NCBI GenBank assembly: GCA_037102815.1
Contig: BTPP01000005.1
Location: 1 to 64,000, forward strand
Direction of reading: 5' to 3'
Source: Neurospora intermedia
Taxonomy: Eukaryota > Ascomycota > Sordariomycetes > Sordariales > Sordariaceae
DNA: 64,000 nucleotides
The position numbers and the translations under genes are program-made. Shown here piece by piece: positions 49,901 to 59,580 of the stretch (positions are counted from its first letter, which is position 1; each line of letters opens with the position of its first letter). The notes under the pieces were generated by a model. It worked only from the letters and a program-made list of their open reading frames with translations. It searched no databases and had not been told where the DNA came from.

Positions 49901-52900
49901 CTCCAACGCCAGCGAGGGGCTCCCCACTAGCTTGAGCAGTGTAGTGAAGAACATCTTCCACAGCTCGGTATCAAAGTTCTCGGCCTCATCCGGATGCGGG
50001 AGGAAAGACTCGAGCAACAAAGTGGCAAGATATTGCAGCATCCGCATGGTCGACTTGTGATGGAAGATGTGCACGCTGAGCCAGTTGGGGGGGAAGGTCT
50101 CGCCTTGTAGAATGCTCATGAGTACGCGGAGGCAGCTTTCGACAAGGATGTTGAGATCGTCTTCCGCCAGCTCCAGTTGCATGCCGCTGGGGGAGTTGGA
50201 CAGCGCTGACAGGACAGCAGAGAGCTCGATGAGGGCTTCGTCAAAGACCACCTCTTCGGCAGTCGGCTTGGCGGGGAATGGGTATGATGTGGGGAACAGA
50301 AGCGACAAACGGTTTTTGGGCGTCTTCTCGGCAGCCTGGATGGCGAGGTAAGACTGGATAATTTTGGGGATATAATCTGGGATCTCCGGTCCGAGATGCT
50401 CGACCTGGCTGGCAAGCACTGAGCAGCACAGCCGCACCTGTTCTCTCCATTGCTCCGTCACCTCATCGGTATGCCCCCAGTGCGGTGCGATCCACCTCAC
50501 GGTATTAGCGCTCAAGGCGGACCGCTGCTCTGGGTGCGAAAAGATGTCGAGCTTGGAGTAGTTGATGATGAGGACCAGCTTGTACAGCACGAGCTTGCCC
50601 TTGACGGATGAGCAAGAGTCCATGAAGTCGATGGCAATATGAAGAATCTCCTCGGTTGTCAATAAGCCGGTGAGTTCGGGCAGCCACGTATGGAAATGTT
50701 GGACGGCGAGCGTTTGGCTGCCCACCAAAACAGGTGCCTGGTTACGCATCAAAGCATCGAGGGCCTTGAAGATGGTGCGTAGGTGGCGCGTGAAGCCGGG
50801 ATTGGAGGTGGTGATCCCTATTCCAGCCTCCTTTTCCTTTTGTTGGCCCCTGGCATGGGTAATGAACTTGAGGATGTGCCGTACAACTTTGAAGGTGGCG
50901 CGCAGTTTCCGCGATGTCTCTGGCTCTGTGGGTTTTGACAGTAGCCTGGTAAAGGACCTGACGAGGCAGGGCGTGGCAAATGGGTAATTGAACCGAGTCT
51001 CTGCGTACTGGTCGACAAGGGGAGCGAGGTTGAAGCGCCTGTCATGAACAATGTCCAGCACTCTGACCAAGGCAGTGAAGACGAGATCTTCCAGGTCGTC
51101 GTTCCCGGTGTAATGAACAAGAATGCCAAAAAGGGCGTCCAGGACATCGTTCAGCAACTTGACAACCTCGATTTCGGGTACGAAGATGAATGCCTTCAGA
51201 ATGTCAGGTACCTCTTCCTGAGGCAAATCCTTGCCCTTCAACAGGCCCAGCACGACCTTGTCTTGGGAGAACCGCGTGCTGCACAGATATGTATCAATGC
51301 GCAAAACAGCCAGCGGACCAGTAACCTCAGCATGCTCATCGCGGAAGTTAGAAGCAAAAGGCAAGCTCAGATATCCTCCCTTGCCTCCTGCAGGGGCTTG
51401 GGCGTTGGACGTATTCTCATCCAGTTTGTACAACAACAAATTATGGGAACCGTCATGGATGAAGGCCTGCTGATCCCACAGAGGCAGGTATGCGACAGCG
51501 AACGGAGGATTTGGCGCATCTGCGAGGTACATGACGATGTGTGACTGATGGACATCTTGGGGAGCAAGGACGAGCTTGACGATCTGCTTCCACGGGTCTC
51601 CACGATCGACGGCTGTCGATCTCCATGTGCTCAGGCCTTCGTCCTTAGAGGAGGGATATATGCAGTAGTCGATGCGATCGCCATTTGCCCGACGTACCTC
51701 GAGGGTAATCTGCAAGTTGGTGCTGTGAATACTGCTGGGCAGCGCTGTCGCGCTTGCTCCGTACCGGGACAGTAGGGTCTGCCTGGTCAAGATGGCTTCG
51801 TCAATGGTGACATAGATGTCTGATCGCGGCTTGGTTGGCGCTCCAGAGAAACCCATCTTGTTGGTCTTGCAGATCCCAGACAAGATCGTAGGCGTCATCT
51901 TGATGAGGGCGTCGGCGTCCGGGTTGTTAAAGGACCGAAGGCGTATCTGTAACCTTTCGGCTCTCCTTGACCTTTCATGGTGCCCTGATCTGATGTCGCA
52001 TATTTCCTTTATTAGTGGGTCCCATTCCTCGCTCTCACTGTGTCTGTCCGATGGGAACTTGGAGCAGGGTGCCCAGATGTTGACCACATGTTCAACCTCC
52101 TCGCCTTGTTGCTTCATGATCGAGTTCAGCTTCAGCACTCCAACGCCGACCGTCCTGTCGGCTGTAGTCGGTGGGGATTGGCCATCCATAGAAGAACGAC
52201 CTGCTCTATTCGAGTTAGCGGTACTCGGTGGTCCTCCGTCCCTACTTTCAAGGGCTTCGTTGCTGGTCTGCTGTTCTTCGGCCTGCTCCGACAACGCCTC
52301 AAGGTCCGAGTTCTTCCTAGTAAACGCGCCCCGGGTATTCTTGTTGGCCCAAACCATGCTCCTACGCAAGGCTTTATTCCCGGACGTCAGGGGTGGTTTT
52401 GACTCTTTGGCGGATATCTGGGGCGAACTGTTGGAGGGCGCGCCTGATCGAGAGCTCGGCTTGGCTGCTACAACTGACTGAGGTGCCCGGATTTTGACGA
52501 CCAACAACAACTCGGATTTGGAGGACTGTACATCACCAACGTCGGCAGACGAGAGATCGGAAAAAAGCGTGCGCATCTGGGAGGTCCGTGCTAGGTTGGT
52601 TAGTTGTCCGCCAGCTGGCACATCTACTATGTAACTCTCCGACAGAGGCGTGACTCTTCCTCCGGGTGCTTTTGTTGCAAGGTAAAGGACCAGGGTTGTC
52701 GACTCGTTGGATGCGCCGGCAAACATTTTGATGTCCACCATCAAGTGGTGCAAGGCCGTCAACTCGGGTGTGGTTGTTGGAGGCTCGTCTAGCAGGCTCA
52801 TGACGGACTGCAGTTGAGTTATTTCTACGACAGAATCATCGCCCGTCATCACACGGCCACGGGCGTTGGGATCGCGCACGATGACCTCTCCTCCACACAG

Positions 52901-53581
52901 CTTGTTGACACGGACCAGATCCCAAACCGTCTTTTCCCGCAGGTTGTCGTATTCCCAGGTAGTGAGGACATTATGGAGAAACTGCTGTCGCGAGAGGTTG
53001 AGGCTTGTGATCAGCTTGGAAAGAGTGTCGAGCTTCTCGTACTGTCGCGAGAGCAGGAGCCCATGGAGGTTTGTTGAGTGCCATTCGCGGAGGCAGGATG
53101 CGATCTCATCAATGAGGGGTTCGGCAGCCGAAGTAGGTGTTTCGTCGCCAATCTTGAGCATAGGCACGGGAGCAGGTGGTCGAGGCGCATTGGGATCGCG
53201 TTGTACGGGAACGGACAGGCGGCCTTCTTTTGTTACTCGTTCGCTCCTTCTCTTCTTCTTTTCTCCGTTTGGCTCCTCGTCGTCAGGCTCGCTGTCGTCA
53301 GTCTCGTCACTTTCGCCCAGCACTTCGCGTACCTCGACGCAGCTGCGGGGGAAGATGCCGCTGAAGACGCGAGCCTCTAACGTCTGGCCGTTGACACTGG
53401 TCAGGCCGGCAAGCAGACTCGGAGGGGCGACCAGGTAGCCTCTCAACCAGTTTCCATCGGGTGTCTCTTCAATGATGTATAACTCGTCGCCGATTTCGAG
53501 GGGGAGGTCGGCCGCGCTGGAGGCAGTGAAGGGATATGTAGCTACGGCGAAAGCAATTCGGGGCAGTGGTTGCCAGGGCAT
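46979..53581 (-). CDS. DOCK-family Rho/Rac guanine nucleotide exchange factor (DCK1-like)
   Basis: The open frame is 2200 codons. An in-frame 54-bp intron (48093-48040, GTAAGT...GCTAAC...ACAG) should be removed, giving 2182 residues and restoring QKFFERTFAPEIA. Domains: an N-terminal SH3 (about residues 8-90), a central DHR-1/C2 lipid-binding region (about 620-810), armadillo-like helices, and a C-terminal DHR-2 exchange domain (about 1410-1850) with the conserved NYTEAGLALRLHADLYDW and a basic TAVEKK segment. A Ser/Pro-rich tail of about 330 residues follows. In yeast, Dck1 acts with the ELMO protein Lmo1 on Rho5; filamentous relatives act on Rac in polarity. The start MPWQPLPRIAFAVATYPF leads straight into the SH3 fold and has a good context (CCAAGATGCC). 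Length is typical of the family. Confidence 0.93.
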   Translation of the reverse strand: MPWQPLPRIAFAVATYPFTASSAADLPLEIGDELYIIEETPDGNWLRGYLVAPPSLLAGLTSVNGQTLEARVFSGIFPRSCVEVREVLGESDETDDSEPDDEEPNGEKKKRRSERVTKEGRLSVPVQRDPNAPRPPAPVPMLKIGDETPTSAAEPLIDEIASCLREWHSTNLHGLLLSRQYEKLDTLSKLITSLNLSRQQFLHNVLTTWEYDNLREKTVWDLVRVNKLCGGEVIVRDPNARGRVMTGDDSVVEITQLQSVMSLLDEPPTTTPELTALHHLMVDIKMFAGASNESTTLVLYLATKAPGGRVTPLSESYIVDVPAGGQLTNLARTSQMRTLFSDLSSADVGDVQSSKSELLLVVKIRAPQSVVAAKPSSRSGAPSNSSPQISAKESKPPLTSGNKALRRSMVWANKNTRGAFTRKNSDLEALSEQAEEQQTSNEALESRDGGPPSTANSNRAGRSSMDGQSPPTTADRTVGVGVLKLNSIMKQQGEEVEHVVNIWAPCSKFPSDRHSESEEWDPLIKEICDIRSGHHERSRRAERLQIRLRSFNNPDADALIKMTPTILSGICKTNKMGFSGAPTKPRSDIYVTIDEAILTRQTLLSRYGASATALPSSIHSTNLQITLEVRRANGDRIDYCIYPSSKDEGLSTWRSTAVDRGDPWKQIVKLVLAPQDVHQSHIVMYLADAPNPPFAVAYLPLWDQQAFIHDGSHNLLLYKLDENTSNAQAPAGGKGGYLSLPFASNFRDEHAEVTGPLAVLRIDTYLCSTRFSQDKVVLGLLKGKDLPQEEVPDILKAFIFVPEIEVVKLLNDVLDALFGILVHYTGNDDLEDLVFTALVRVLDIVHDRRFNLAPLVDQYAETRFNYPFATPCLVRSFTRLLSKPTEPETSRKLRATFKVVRHILKFITHARGQQKEKEAGIGITTSNPGFTRHLRTIFKALDALMRNQAPVLVGSQTLAVQHFHTWLPELTGLLTTEEILHIAIDFMDSCSSVKGKLVLYKLVLIINYSKLDIFSHPEQRSALSANTVRWIAPHWGHTDEVTEQWREQVRLCCSVLASQVEHLGPEIPDYIPKIIQSYLAIQAAEKTPKNRLSLLFPTSYPFPAKPTAEEVVFDEALIELSAVLSALSNSPSGMQLELAEDDLNILVESCLRVLMSILQGETFPPNWLSVHIFHHKSTMRMLQYLATLLLESFLPHPDEAENFDTELWKMFFTTLLKLVGSPSLALETFPEQKRRAVWKIAGDVREHGADLLRKTWEAIGWETSLEERARYGLSKMGGYQVQYVPTLVGPIVELCLSVHEGLRRMAVEVLQTMIVSEWTLSEDLSVIQMEIIDCLDGYFKEKPLTESILQKLFVSELLDRFEPLSKIPDEPLYTAIRKLMGTVDEFLDLLVAVHGGDGSGETSNLVHRLRLMEFLRDMHKEEIFIRYVHQLASLQASARNYTEAGLALRLHADLYDWDPLKTTPALDDPCFPAQSHFERKERIYFDMIRHFEDGHAWSCALAAYKELQAQYESNIFDFAKLARTQRAIATIYETIAHKTDKLIPKYFKVVYKGLGFPPSVRDKAFVFEGASPTERTAGFTDRMQEMYPSAQIITPSYDRDTAEYDVEGQFLIISAISPHRDLTHTVFQRARVPQIIRDYLISSSPQTFSVSTKRDTNGDVRDHYAEKTLYTTAEPFPTILKRSEIVEIKHVRLTAKETALERIVRKTGEMTAVEKKVAEGQAQGGEGSDEATVMLLVDAVSISVNPESEASVSRYRELIPGMGSTTPITIRCGSDEDEDEEDAPPEIDAQENAIKMALVDHAIMIKRCLATFAKSPREMVRKHGQDLQKCKSPCVTIVLDDVALTQTVFERTFAPEIAIFTPPPARAPHPSPSSERTGGITPSPTWPRSPGPSAFNSATGQHKHHLSATASLANGHGLGISSNAQGHAHTASETTDVLGEIVVSTGISQPVSLRQGRGARLSFLGGRRKDGNSPTAHQLSSTGSIPHLLNGSEHNLASRSKSHEDMHAGSASATVMNTPTTNGDRSPSVPSNVIQSRKEQQQQPTDNTQEGYGSIGKANRRSFLRGFSSSDKVHLINAINGVADSVGGNTDWQTEYSSPSISQPNLDSPLQSQSDQLDRERERGAAAAALNGVSVSGYGKKEKKSKKDKEDKEEDRDLKELKDKFHNGSASVKKRLSMLKLGNMKKSGKGDGKMGALDEE
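48040..48093 (-). other. In-frame 54-bp intron inside the DOCK gene
   Basis: Bounded by GTAAGT and ACAG, with GCTAAC as a branch point 12 bases before the 3' end. Because its length is a multiple of three and it has no stop, an ORF caller reads through it and adds 18 residues (starting CKSPCVTIV) in the middle of a conserved DHR-2 motif. Removing it gives the expected F-x-x-x-F-A-P-E-I alignment. Confidence 0.8.
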
Positions 53582-56500
53582 CTTGGCGGTGCTGGCCAGG
53601 TAAAAGGCATCTATGTTTCGAGCTATCTGGGGGATGGTGGATACTGCGACAAGAGGATAGCTGTGATTGTCGCCGTCGCCGTCGCCTTGGCGGGTGGGTT
53701 TAGCTTAGGAACCCAGAGCTCAGCTCAGCTTTCCCTGATGAGACTGACTCGGTTGGTCGGTCGGTCGGTTGATTCGTCTCGATACGGTCGTCGCGTGCGA
53801 GGAGGTTCCGACGTAAACGTGTTGGGACTGGGCCGCGTCCGGTATTAAGGTTTACGATTAAGAGATAGAAATCGGGGTGGGTGTCGTGGTATAGAATCAA
53901 AGTGTCGGGGTTGACTGTCTGTCTGGGTGGACTCGTCAGAGGTCAGCCATGCTGAGGGGTACCGAGAGAGACACACGCAGCGACAGAACCGAACCTCTGG
54001 AACCAAGGGACTTATGGGTGACTGACTGAATGTGTTCGTCCGGACCTGCGGCTGCTGCTCTCAGCTGGGTCCCTCCTGGGCTGAGGTGACGGGGAGATGG
54101 AGGTGTCTGGTGATTTGTGAAAGGAGACGGGCCAGTGGCTCGCTCTCTGTGAAACGAAGCGAGTGTATTCGGTCGGGGATGGAGGGTCCTGGATGTGCTG
54201 AGGACAGGAGCTTGGACGTGAGCTCGTCGTCGAGTCGTGGGTTCTTCGTGGTTGGAACTGGTGGAAGTGAGAATCGAATGAGCGACTGGACTGGACTTCT
54301 CAATTGCTGGCGTGCAAGGTTGAAGCTGCAACGATTCCCGTCGAGCGTAAGTGGAAGTACCCCCAATTTTACCGCAATGCGCTAACAGCACCAAAAGTCC
54401 ACTGGAGGTCCAGATTGGCGACAGGGGTCACGAAAGGGGTCTAAACTGACTTGAACTTGTAAAGTGTAGGTAGTGTACCTCTACAGTACAACAGCCTGCA
54501 ATAGTACCTACCTAGTACACTACCTCTAGAGTCACACGTACATGATTACATCAACACATGAAGCTGAAAGGTGACGAAAACTGACAATTCTCGTATGGCT
54601 GCTTTTTTTGACTAGATACCTAAATTAACCCGGTAATCGTGACAGCAGCCCCCGGCTTGTGAATTGAACTATGCCTTGACCCGGACGGGCTGAGAGTGAT
54701 GGATGTCCATGGGAAATTCATCGGCTCGGAAAAAGCAATCATGCCAAGTCGTGACAGAAGGGGATGCTGCAGGTGGTGTCTTGGACTCTCACCAAGTCTA
54801 AAAAATCACAGCCACACAGACTCGCAAATTTGCAAAGTCCTCGGCTGAGAGCAAAGATACCATGGACAACTCTCTACCTAGGTACCTCTACCTAGCACTA
54901 CCACCATCCAACGTGGCTTGCCGTCGAATCCGCCATCATGTCCGGGGGATTCAGTTGTCACGGTTCTCAGGTCCATGGTACCTCTAGAATTAATCTCGAA
55001 TCCCGGCATCCCTTCTCCCTCTTCCCTCCCTTCACTACTATCATGTCCTCATCAAGCTCCCCAAGGCAGCCCAAGATGCAGACCTGATATCACCCGACAC
55101 TGCCTAGCCACTCCAATGCCCTTTTATCTCATTCTCGCAACCTAACGACCGTTGTCCAATCTCAGACCTCCCGTCCCCTTTTTTTCTGATCGTCTCATCC
55201 CACGAGGAGAAAGGTCCGTGCTGTGTTTCTCGAAATGTGTCTCCACAGCTTCGCCGTTCCTTGGCATTGGTTCCTCCTGGGCATTTTAATGGGCCTTCCA
55301 GTCCGCTTATCGTGCCCCTGTCGCACATGATTGACATGCACGAGAATGCCCTCTTTGTCCCCCCCCCCACCTCTTCCGACCACTTGGCGACCAGTTGCTG
55401 CTTGCCGCTACCCTGCCAAGTGTTCTGCCCTGTCTTGGTCCCTGGAGCTTCGTCGCTGTTTCAGTGTTGCTCTCCTGTCGATTGCAATTCGTCTGTTCCT
55501 TGTCCTCCCCATCGTCTTCCATTCTCCGAACATTCGCTACATACCTTCAGGCCAGAAGCCCAATCTCCAGTCGCAAATCGTAACGTCTTTACCCCCTCCT
55601 CCCCTCCCCGGTCCCTTGAGCGCAACGCCCGACCATCTCTCATGTCCCTCGTCCCGGGACACCAAACGCTGATCCGCGTCCCGAGCCCAAGTGGAAGGGA
55701 TTGGCGACCGCCGACCAGCAACATCATCCGGCTACCATCACTGCCAGTTATCGAAAAAGGGACTATTCTCGGAACTCAGCGCCTTTCCCTATAGCCACCT
55801 GGTCATGACCGAGCAACTGCTAACACCATGCTCTTCTGAATAGACTGTTGTTGTCAAAGCACATTGGCCCAAAATCGCGATTCCATCCACTCCGATAGCC
55901 ACGACTGCAGCCATGAAAATGATCCATACCCGTACATGATCAACGGTGCCCTCTAGTAATTGTTGCTACATTTGGCTGAGGCTCCCCAGGACGGGACATG
56001 ACATCGAAGCTCGACGGCCGAACCCTCTGCATACGCCGCCACGACAATATGAAACACGGTTCCATCCCGAGTCCCAAGAGCTGAAGAACCACTGCCAAAC
56101 CCGTGTCACGGTCGCACGCTTATCAGTGCGAAACTGCCATGCAACCTCCTCCAGATCCTTCGAAACAGATGTGCTATCCATAAAATACGATTGACATGAT
56201 CAACCCGTGCGCTGAGCTTCGAGATCCACGCGGGCGGCTCGGAAGGGTATACCCGTGGCTTCTGGTCCCGGCCTTAGTGGCGCCTCTAGACTCGCTCGGA
56301 ACCGGGAACGGATAGTCCAGCTGAAAGACGGGACGACAGCCATCACTCAATATCGGCTACACTACCCGGTTGTCCGCCGACCCTGTGCCCGGGCTCAACT
56401 GATCCTTTGTTGCGCCAAGGTCCACAAGCTTCCCAGTTGGGCGGTGGCTCAGGGTAAGCTTGCGCGGCTCTGGCATCGTCTTTGTGGATCTGTACTAGCC

Positions 56501-56839
56501 AAGTGGCAAGGACAGTATACATGGTGATGGTCGTCAGTCGCAAAAGCACAGGGTACAATGTGCTCACTAACTACCGCATCTTGTACACATACACGCTGCG
56601 CAACAAGCATTCTCATTGCGACAGCTTCGCTCGTGACGTCCCCATCTACAAGCCTTGTGGAGTCTCCGCCTTCCGGAGCGGGCCATCCCGGCGTCATCGT
56701 GTCCAGGCACCCAGGGTCCCGTCCGAAGCACGAGTCCACCATATGCTCGATCTCCACCTTGATTAGGGCACATATGGATTGATAAAGGCGCACTTCCACT
56801 GCGCAGTTTGACAGCGAATAATCATCACCTACCTGCAAA
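53582..56839. other. 3.3-kb intergenic region
   Basis: 5' flank of the DOCK gene followed by DNA with no gene I can support. Features: a TACCT/AGGTA-rich palindromic patch at 54461-54540, another at 54880-54897, and a long pyrimidine-rich stretch on the plus strand (about 55000-55800) that gives Pro/Ser-rich open frames without domains. A CT-rich leader or a noncoding transcript is possible, but I see no splice or polyadenylation evidence. Confidence 0.5.
54469..54524. repeat. Short inverted repeat of TACCT-type motifs
   Basis: GGTAGTGTAC (54469-54478) and GTACACTACC (54515-54524) are perfect inverse complements around a 36-bp loop that contains more TACCTACCTAG motifs. Similar TACCTAGGTACC patches recur at 54880-54897 and 60970-60990. 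Such motifs are common in intergenic DNA of this group of fungi. No function assigned. Confidence 0.6.
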
Positions 56840-56923
56840 GGTTGTATAGTGTAGCGGTTATCACTCCGGATTCTGATGTCTTCAGAACATTCCGGCAACC
56901 CCGGTTCGATTCCGGGTACGACC
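56840..56923 (+). tRNA. tRNA-Gln (anticodon CUG) with a 13-nt intron
   Basis: Acceptor stem GGTTGTA pairs with TACGACC, D-arm GTGTAGCGGTTATCAC, anticodon stem CCGGA/TCCGG with loop TTCTGA ending at position 37, T-arm CCCGG-TTCGATT-CCGGG. The 84-nt gene becomes 71 nt after removal of a 13-nt intron (TGTCTTCAGAACA) at the canonical site after position 37. Anticodon CTG reads CAG glutamine codons. The A box (TAGTGTAGCGG) and B box (GGTTCGATTCC) are intact. A T5 terminator follows at 56928. Confidence 0.95.
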
Positions 56924-56927
56924 TATC

Positions 56928-56932
56928 TTTTT
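56928..56932 (+). terminator. RNA polymerase III terminator, T5
   Basis: Run of five T five bases after the tRNA-Gln discriminator end, the usual stop signal for polymerase III. Confidence 0.8.
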
Positions 56933-57276
56933 CCCAAATTTTCTTCAAGCTTTCAGCTCGCGTTAGCTGGTGAAATTTTTCCTTCTTTCTCTTTTTGCTG
57001 CTCACGTCATGGATCAGATGTCCAGTGCTCTTCACTCTAAAAATTACTATCGAAATTTCACGATCACTTCTCCACATTCCCTTTGTCGCAGCAAAAAGTG
57101 TTGTTGCACTATACCTCTCAAGTTCTTAGTCTTGCCCATGTCAGCATGGAAAACGCTGACATGCATTTGCACAGACGGAACATTGTGTTGCTCTCTTCTG
57201 TGACAGATGATATTCACCCTTTCTATGACTTTGGTTTCTGCTGGAAGAAAAGAAACACTTGACATGACAAAATTGC

Positions 57277-57280
57277 AAAA
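57277..57280 (-). terminator. RNA polymerase III terminator, T4 on the minus strand
   Basis: AAAA on the plus strand, five bases beyond the 3' end of the minus-strand tRNA-Gln; on the transcribed strand this is the minimal T4 stop. Confidence 0.7.
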
Positions 57281-57285
57281 GATTA

Positions 57286-57369
57286 GGTCGTACCCGGAAT
57301 CGAACCGGGGTTGCCGGAATGTTCTAAAGACATCAGAATCCGGAGTGATAACCGCTACACTATACAACC
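57286..57369 (-). tRNA. tRNA-Gln (anticodon CUG), second copy, inverted
   Basis: Inverse complement of 56840-56923 with a single difference: the 13-nt intron reads TGTCTTTAGAACA instead of TGTCTTCAGAACA. The mature tRNAs are identical. All stems, the A and B boxes and the intron position are preserved, so both copies should be functional. Convergent with the first copy. Confidence 0.95.
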
Positions 57370-57999
57370 GCTTGCTGTTACCTCCGGGTTCGATCTATTC
57401 ATTATATCATCAATACCACACATGCCTCGCGCAAGTCAAATCCATATAACATCCACTGATTCCCATCTATCTTGATGAGCCAAAACGGTCTGTCGACGTG
57501 GGTTCCCGCAATGGGTCGAGGACATATTACCAAATTGAACGTCAATGTAATATAACAAGCACAATTTGACATAACTGGCACATCAACTGGCAGCTTTGCG
57601 TTTTCTCTTCCCGACGAAATAAGCAATCGGTATCGTGCATAACTAAGGAGAACGGTTCAAGTATTGTCGCTACTTGTGTCGTTACATCGTGACAGTATGT
57701 CCGTTAATGCCAGTTCTAACCAACCTACCTACCCATATAGGATCGAGTTGATCTTCCGATATTGAGTCTTCTGGTCTTCGCAAAACTGTGGAATTGCATG
57801 CAAAGGTGATCGTGAACGGGTTACATCATGTCGTCACTCCCCTCATTTGGCTACGCCCCTTTCCTTGATTCCGTCACTCTCTAACAACAAACCCCGGAAA
57901 ACCATATCCCGAACTCCAGCATAGGGGGTAACCTCCATCTCCCCCTCAAACACGAACGGTCCAAGAAACAACGTCCCTCCGACCGCTGGAAGTCCTACG
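57370..57999. other. Intergenic region, no gene recognised
   Basis: About 630 bp with no supported gene. A minus-strand open frame (57843-58031) overlaps the following fragment in antisense and has no recognisable domain. Confidence 0.55.
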
Positions 58000-58257
58000 A
58001 TGACTGGAAAGACTACGGCCTCAATGCGCAATCATCTTGAGCGCTTCATGTCCTCCATAAACAAAGATGGCATGAAATCCTACGTTGAACAGCTGCTGCA
58101 CTCACCCGTCAGGCTGTCCGACTGCTTTCCCGCCGGGCAGCACTGGCGCTGCTTCGAGTTGTCTACATCTGACGAACGACGCTTTGTTACATGTATTGCC
58201 CGCGTGCGCCTGCCCAAACATCCAGGTTGGAGGCAGAAGACAGACCATTGCCAGTGA
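58000..58257 (+). pseudogene. Fragment resembling the N-terminus of an aminoglycoside-phosphotransferase-like protein
   Basis: The open frame of 85 codons contains FPAGQHWRCFELSTSDERRF followed by VTCIARVRLPKHPG, which resembles the start of fungal APH/choline-kinase-like proteins (W-x-C-F-x-x ... I-A-R-V-R-x-P-x-H). The expected continuation (nucleotide-binding helix and catalytic loop) is absent: downstream sequence is G/A-rich and low complexity in all frames. Another frame just upstream reads YDDWKDYGLNAQSS, which may be the displaced true N-terminus, implying a frameshift. A truncated, decayed copy is the simplest reading. A two-exon gene using GTGAGC near 58253 cannot be excluded. Confidence 0.35.
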
Positions 58258-59475
58258 GCATAGCGGGTGTGCTGGAAGAGAGTAGAGCGTCGAGGTGTTT
58301 TGGGGTGGTGGAAAAAACTGGGGGGATCTAAGGGAGTGGGAGGGGAATTGGTTACCTCTAGGGAGTTGGTGAGGCTGGGGTACGGAGAAGAAGGGACGGA
58401 GATGGGGAAAGGGGAAGTGGAAGGGTGGCTGGAGGTAAAGAGAGAGGAGATGCAGGCGTTCCTCAAAAAGGGAGGGATGTCCAGGGTTCAAATTGGCGAA
58501 GAACAAAAGGCGAGCAGTGGAGAATGTTACCTAGCTACTGCGATACGTGCGATGTGTAAATATGAGATAAGGTAGGGCCTAGAATCATACCTAGATAAGG
58601 GAGACAAGCCATTACCATGGGAACGGATAATCCAAGCACAGGAGGAGGTTGAAGTTAGTCAATGTAATAAGATGTGGATGTGTAACATCTACTCTAAGAC
58701 TGTCAATAGCTTGCTGTTTGGATACCTCTACACGGCGTTGCAAATTCGGACCCTGACCGCATTTCGCCCTTAATGAACACTCACTAATATGGATGATGTG
58801 CTCAATCATTGCTGGCTCCCATGGCTGTCACTTCGGATACAGCCAGCGGCAAATGGGCAGAGTGTCCCTTCCCAATAATGATCTCAAATAGCATGACGCT
58901 GGAGTTCATAGCCTGAGAGGGAATGGGAAAAGATATTCCCCATCACAGAGCGGTGGTACAGCGCCGATGATTTGGTTAGATAAACTCGTTGGGTCTGTCT
59001 TGGAGAGCAGGAGGTGCTATACTTCTGTTCCAATGCAATGGCATTGAAATAAGGCATGGCTGAAGTCATCTAGCCTACTCCCACGCCAATGACACGCGAG
59101 TATCAGCGGTGAGGCTATTCCCAATTACCGACACTACTTGCCGAAGCTGCGGCTCCTTGACTCCGAAAAGCAAAAGGTTATTTGGACGCTCTGGGGTACC
59201 TTACCAAGATCTGCGCGTCACTGTACAGTTGGGGAAATGCTACGTTGTGACAGGTTGACGAGGGCATTTACCCGACATCTGTGCGTGCGCTATGTTTCAC
59301 CAAATGTACCTCAAGACTCTCGTTCCCTGGCACGAAGGCAACATCGCTTACGGAGTTTTCGGAGCTGCCTAGTTGGGAGTTTTTCTCTTGTATGGCTATT
59401 CGATGATAGAGAATGAGGAGATTCGGTGAACGCGTCGATCGGCCCCTGAGAGGTTCCTTTGGATGACAACTGAAG
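58258..59475. other. Intergenic region upstream of the esterase gene
   Basis: First about 300 bp are G/A-rich on the plus strand and encode only low-complexity frames. The rest has normal composition with no supported gene. Confidence 0.5.
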
Positions 59476-59481
59476 TATAAA
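59476..59481 (+). promoter_or_regulatory. TATA box of the feruloyl esterase gene
   Basis: TATAAA located 105 bp before the ATG, a normal distance for a strongly regulated fungal secretory enzyme. A TTAGCC (59532-59537), the inverse of the xylanase-regulator motif GGCTAA, lies downstream of it and so probably in the leader. Confidence 0.5.
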
Positions 59482-59580
59482 TGGTCTGGCGCCATACCAA
59501 TTCGGATGGAGAATCTGGGGAAAGCAAGCAGTTAGCCATCATCTACCAACACCTCAACTACTTCATTCGCCCTCTTCACC

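Larger units (their letters stand above)
56924..57285. other. Spacer between convergent tRNA-Gln genes
   Basis: About 360 bp separating two tRNA genes that point toward each other. It holds both polymerase III terminators and otherwise unrelated sequence. No further gene is seen. Similarity between the two flanks is limited to a few bases after each gene (ACCTA...TCTTTT). Confidence 0.7.

Noticed and set aside
51816-52481. 221-codon plus-strand frame antisense to the DOCK gene
   Set aside because: Shadow of a conserved coding region on the opposite strand, with no domains.
55237-55794. 185-codon plus-strand frame in the intergenic region
   Set aside because: Pro/Ser-rich composition from a pyrimidine-rich tract, several overlapping frames of similar length, no domain or splice logic.
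56449-56898. 149-codon minus-strand frame
   Set aside because: Runs through the tRNA-Gln gene in antisense and has no recognisable features.
59532-59537. Xylanase-regulator (GGCTAA) site in the esterase promoter
   Set aside because: A single six-base match lying downstream of the TATA box. Too weak to list as a regulatory site, so mentioned only with the gene.
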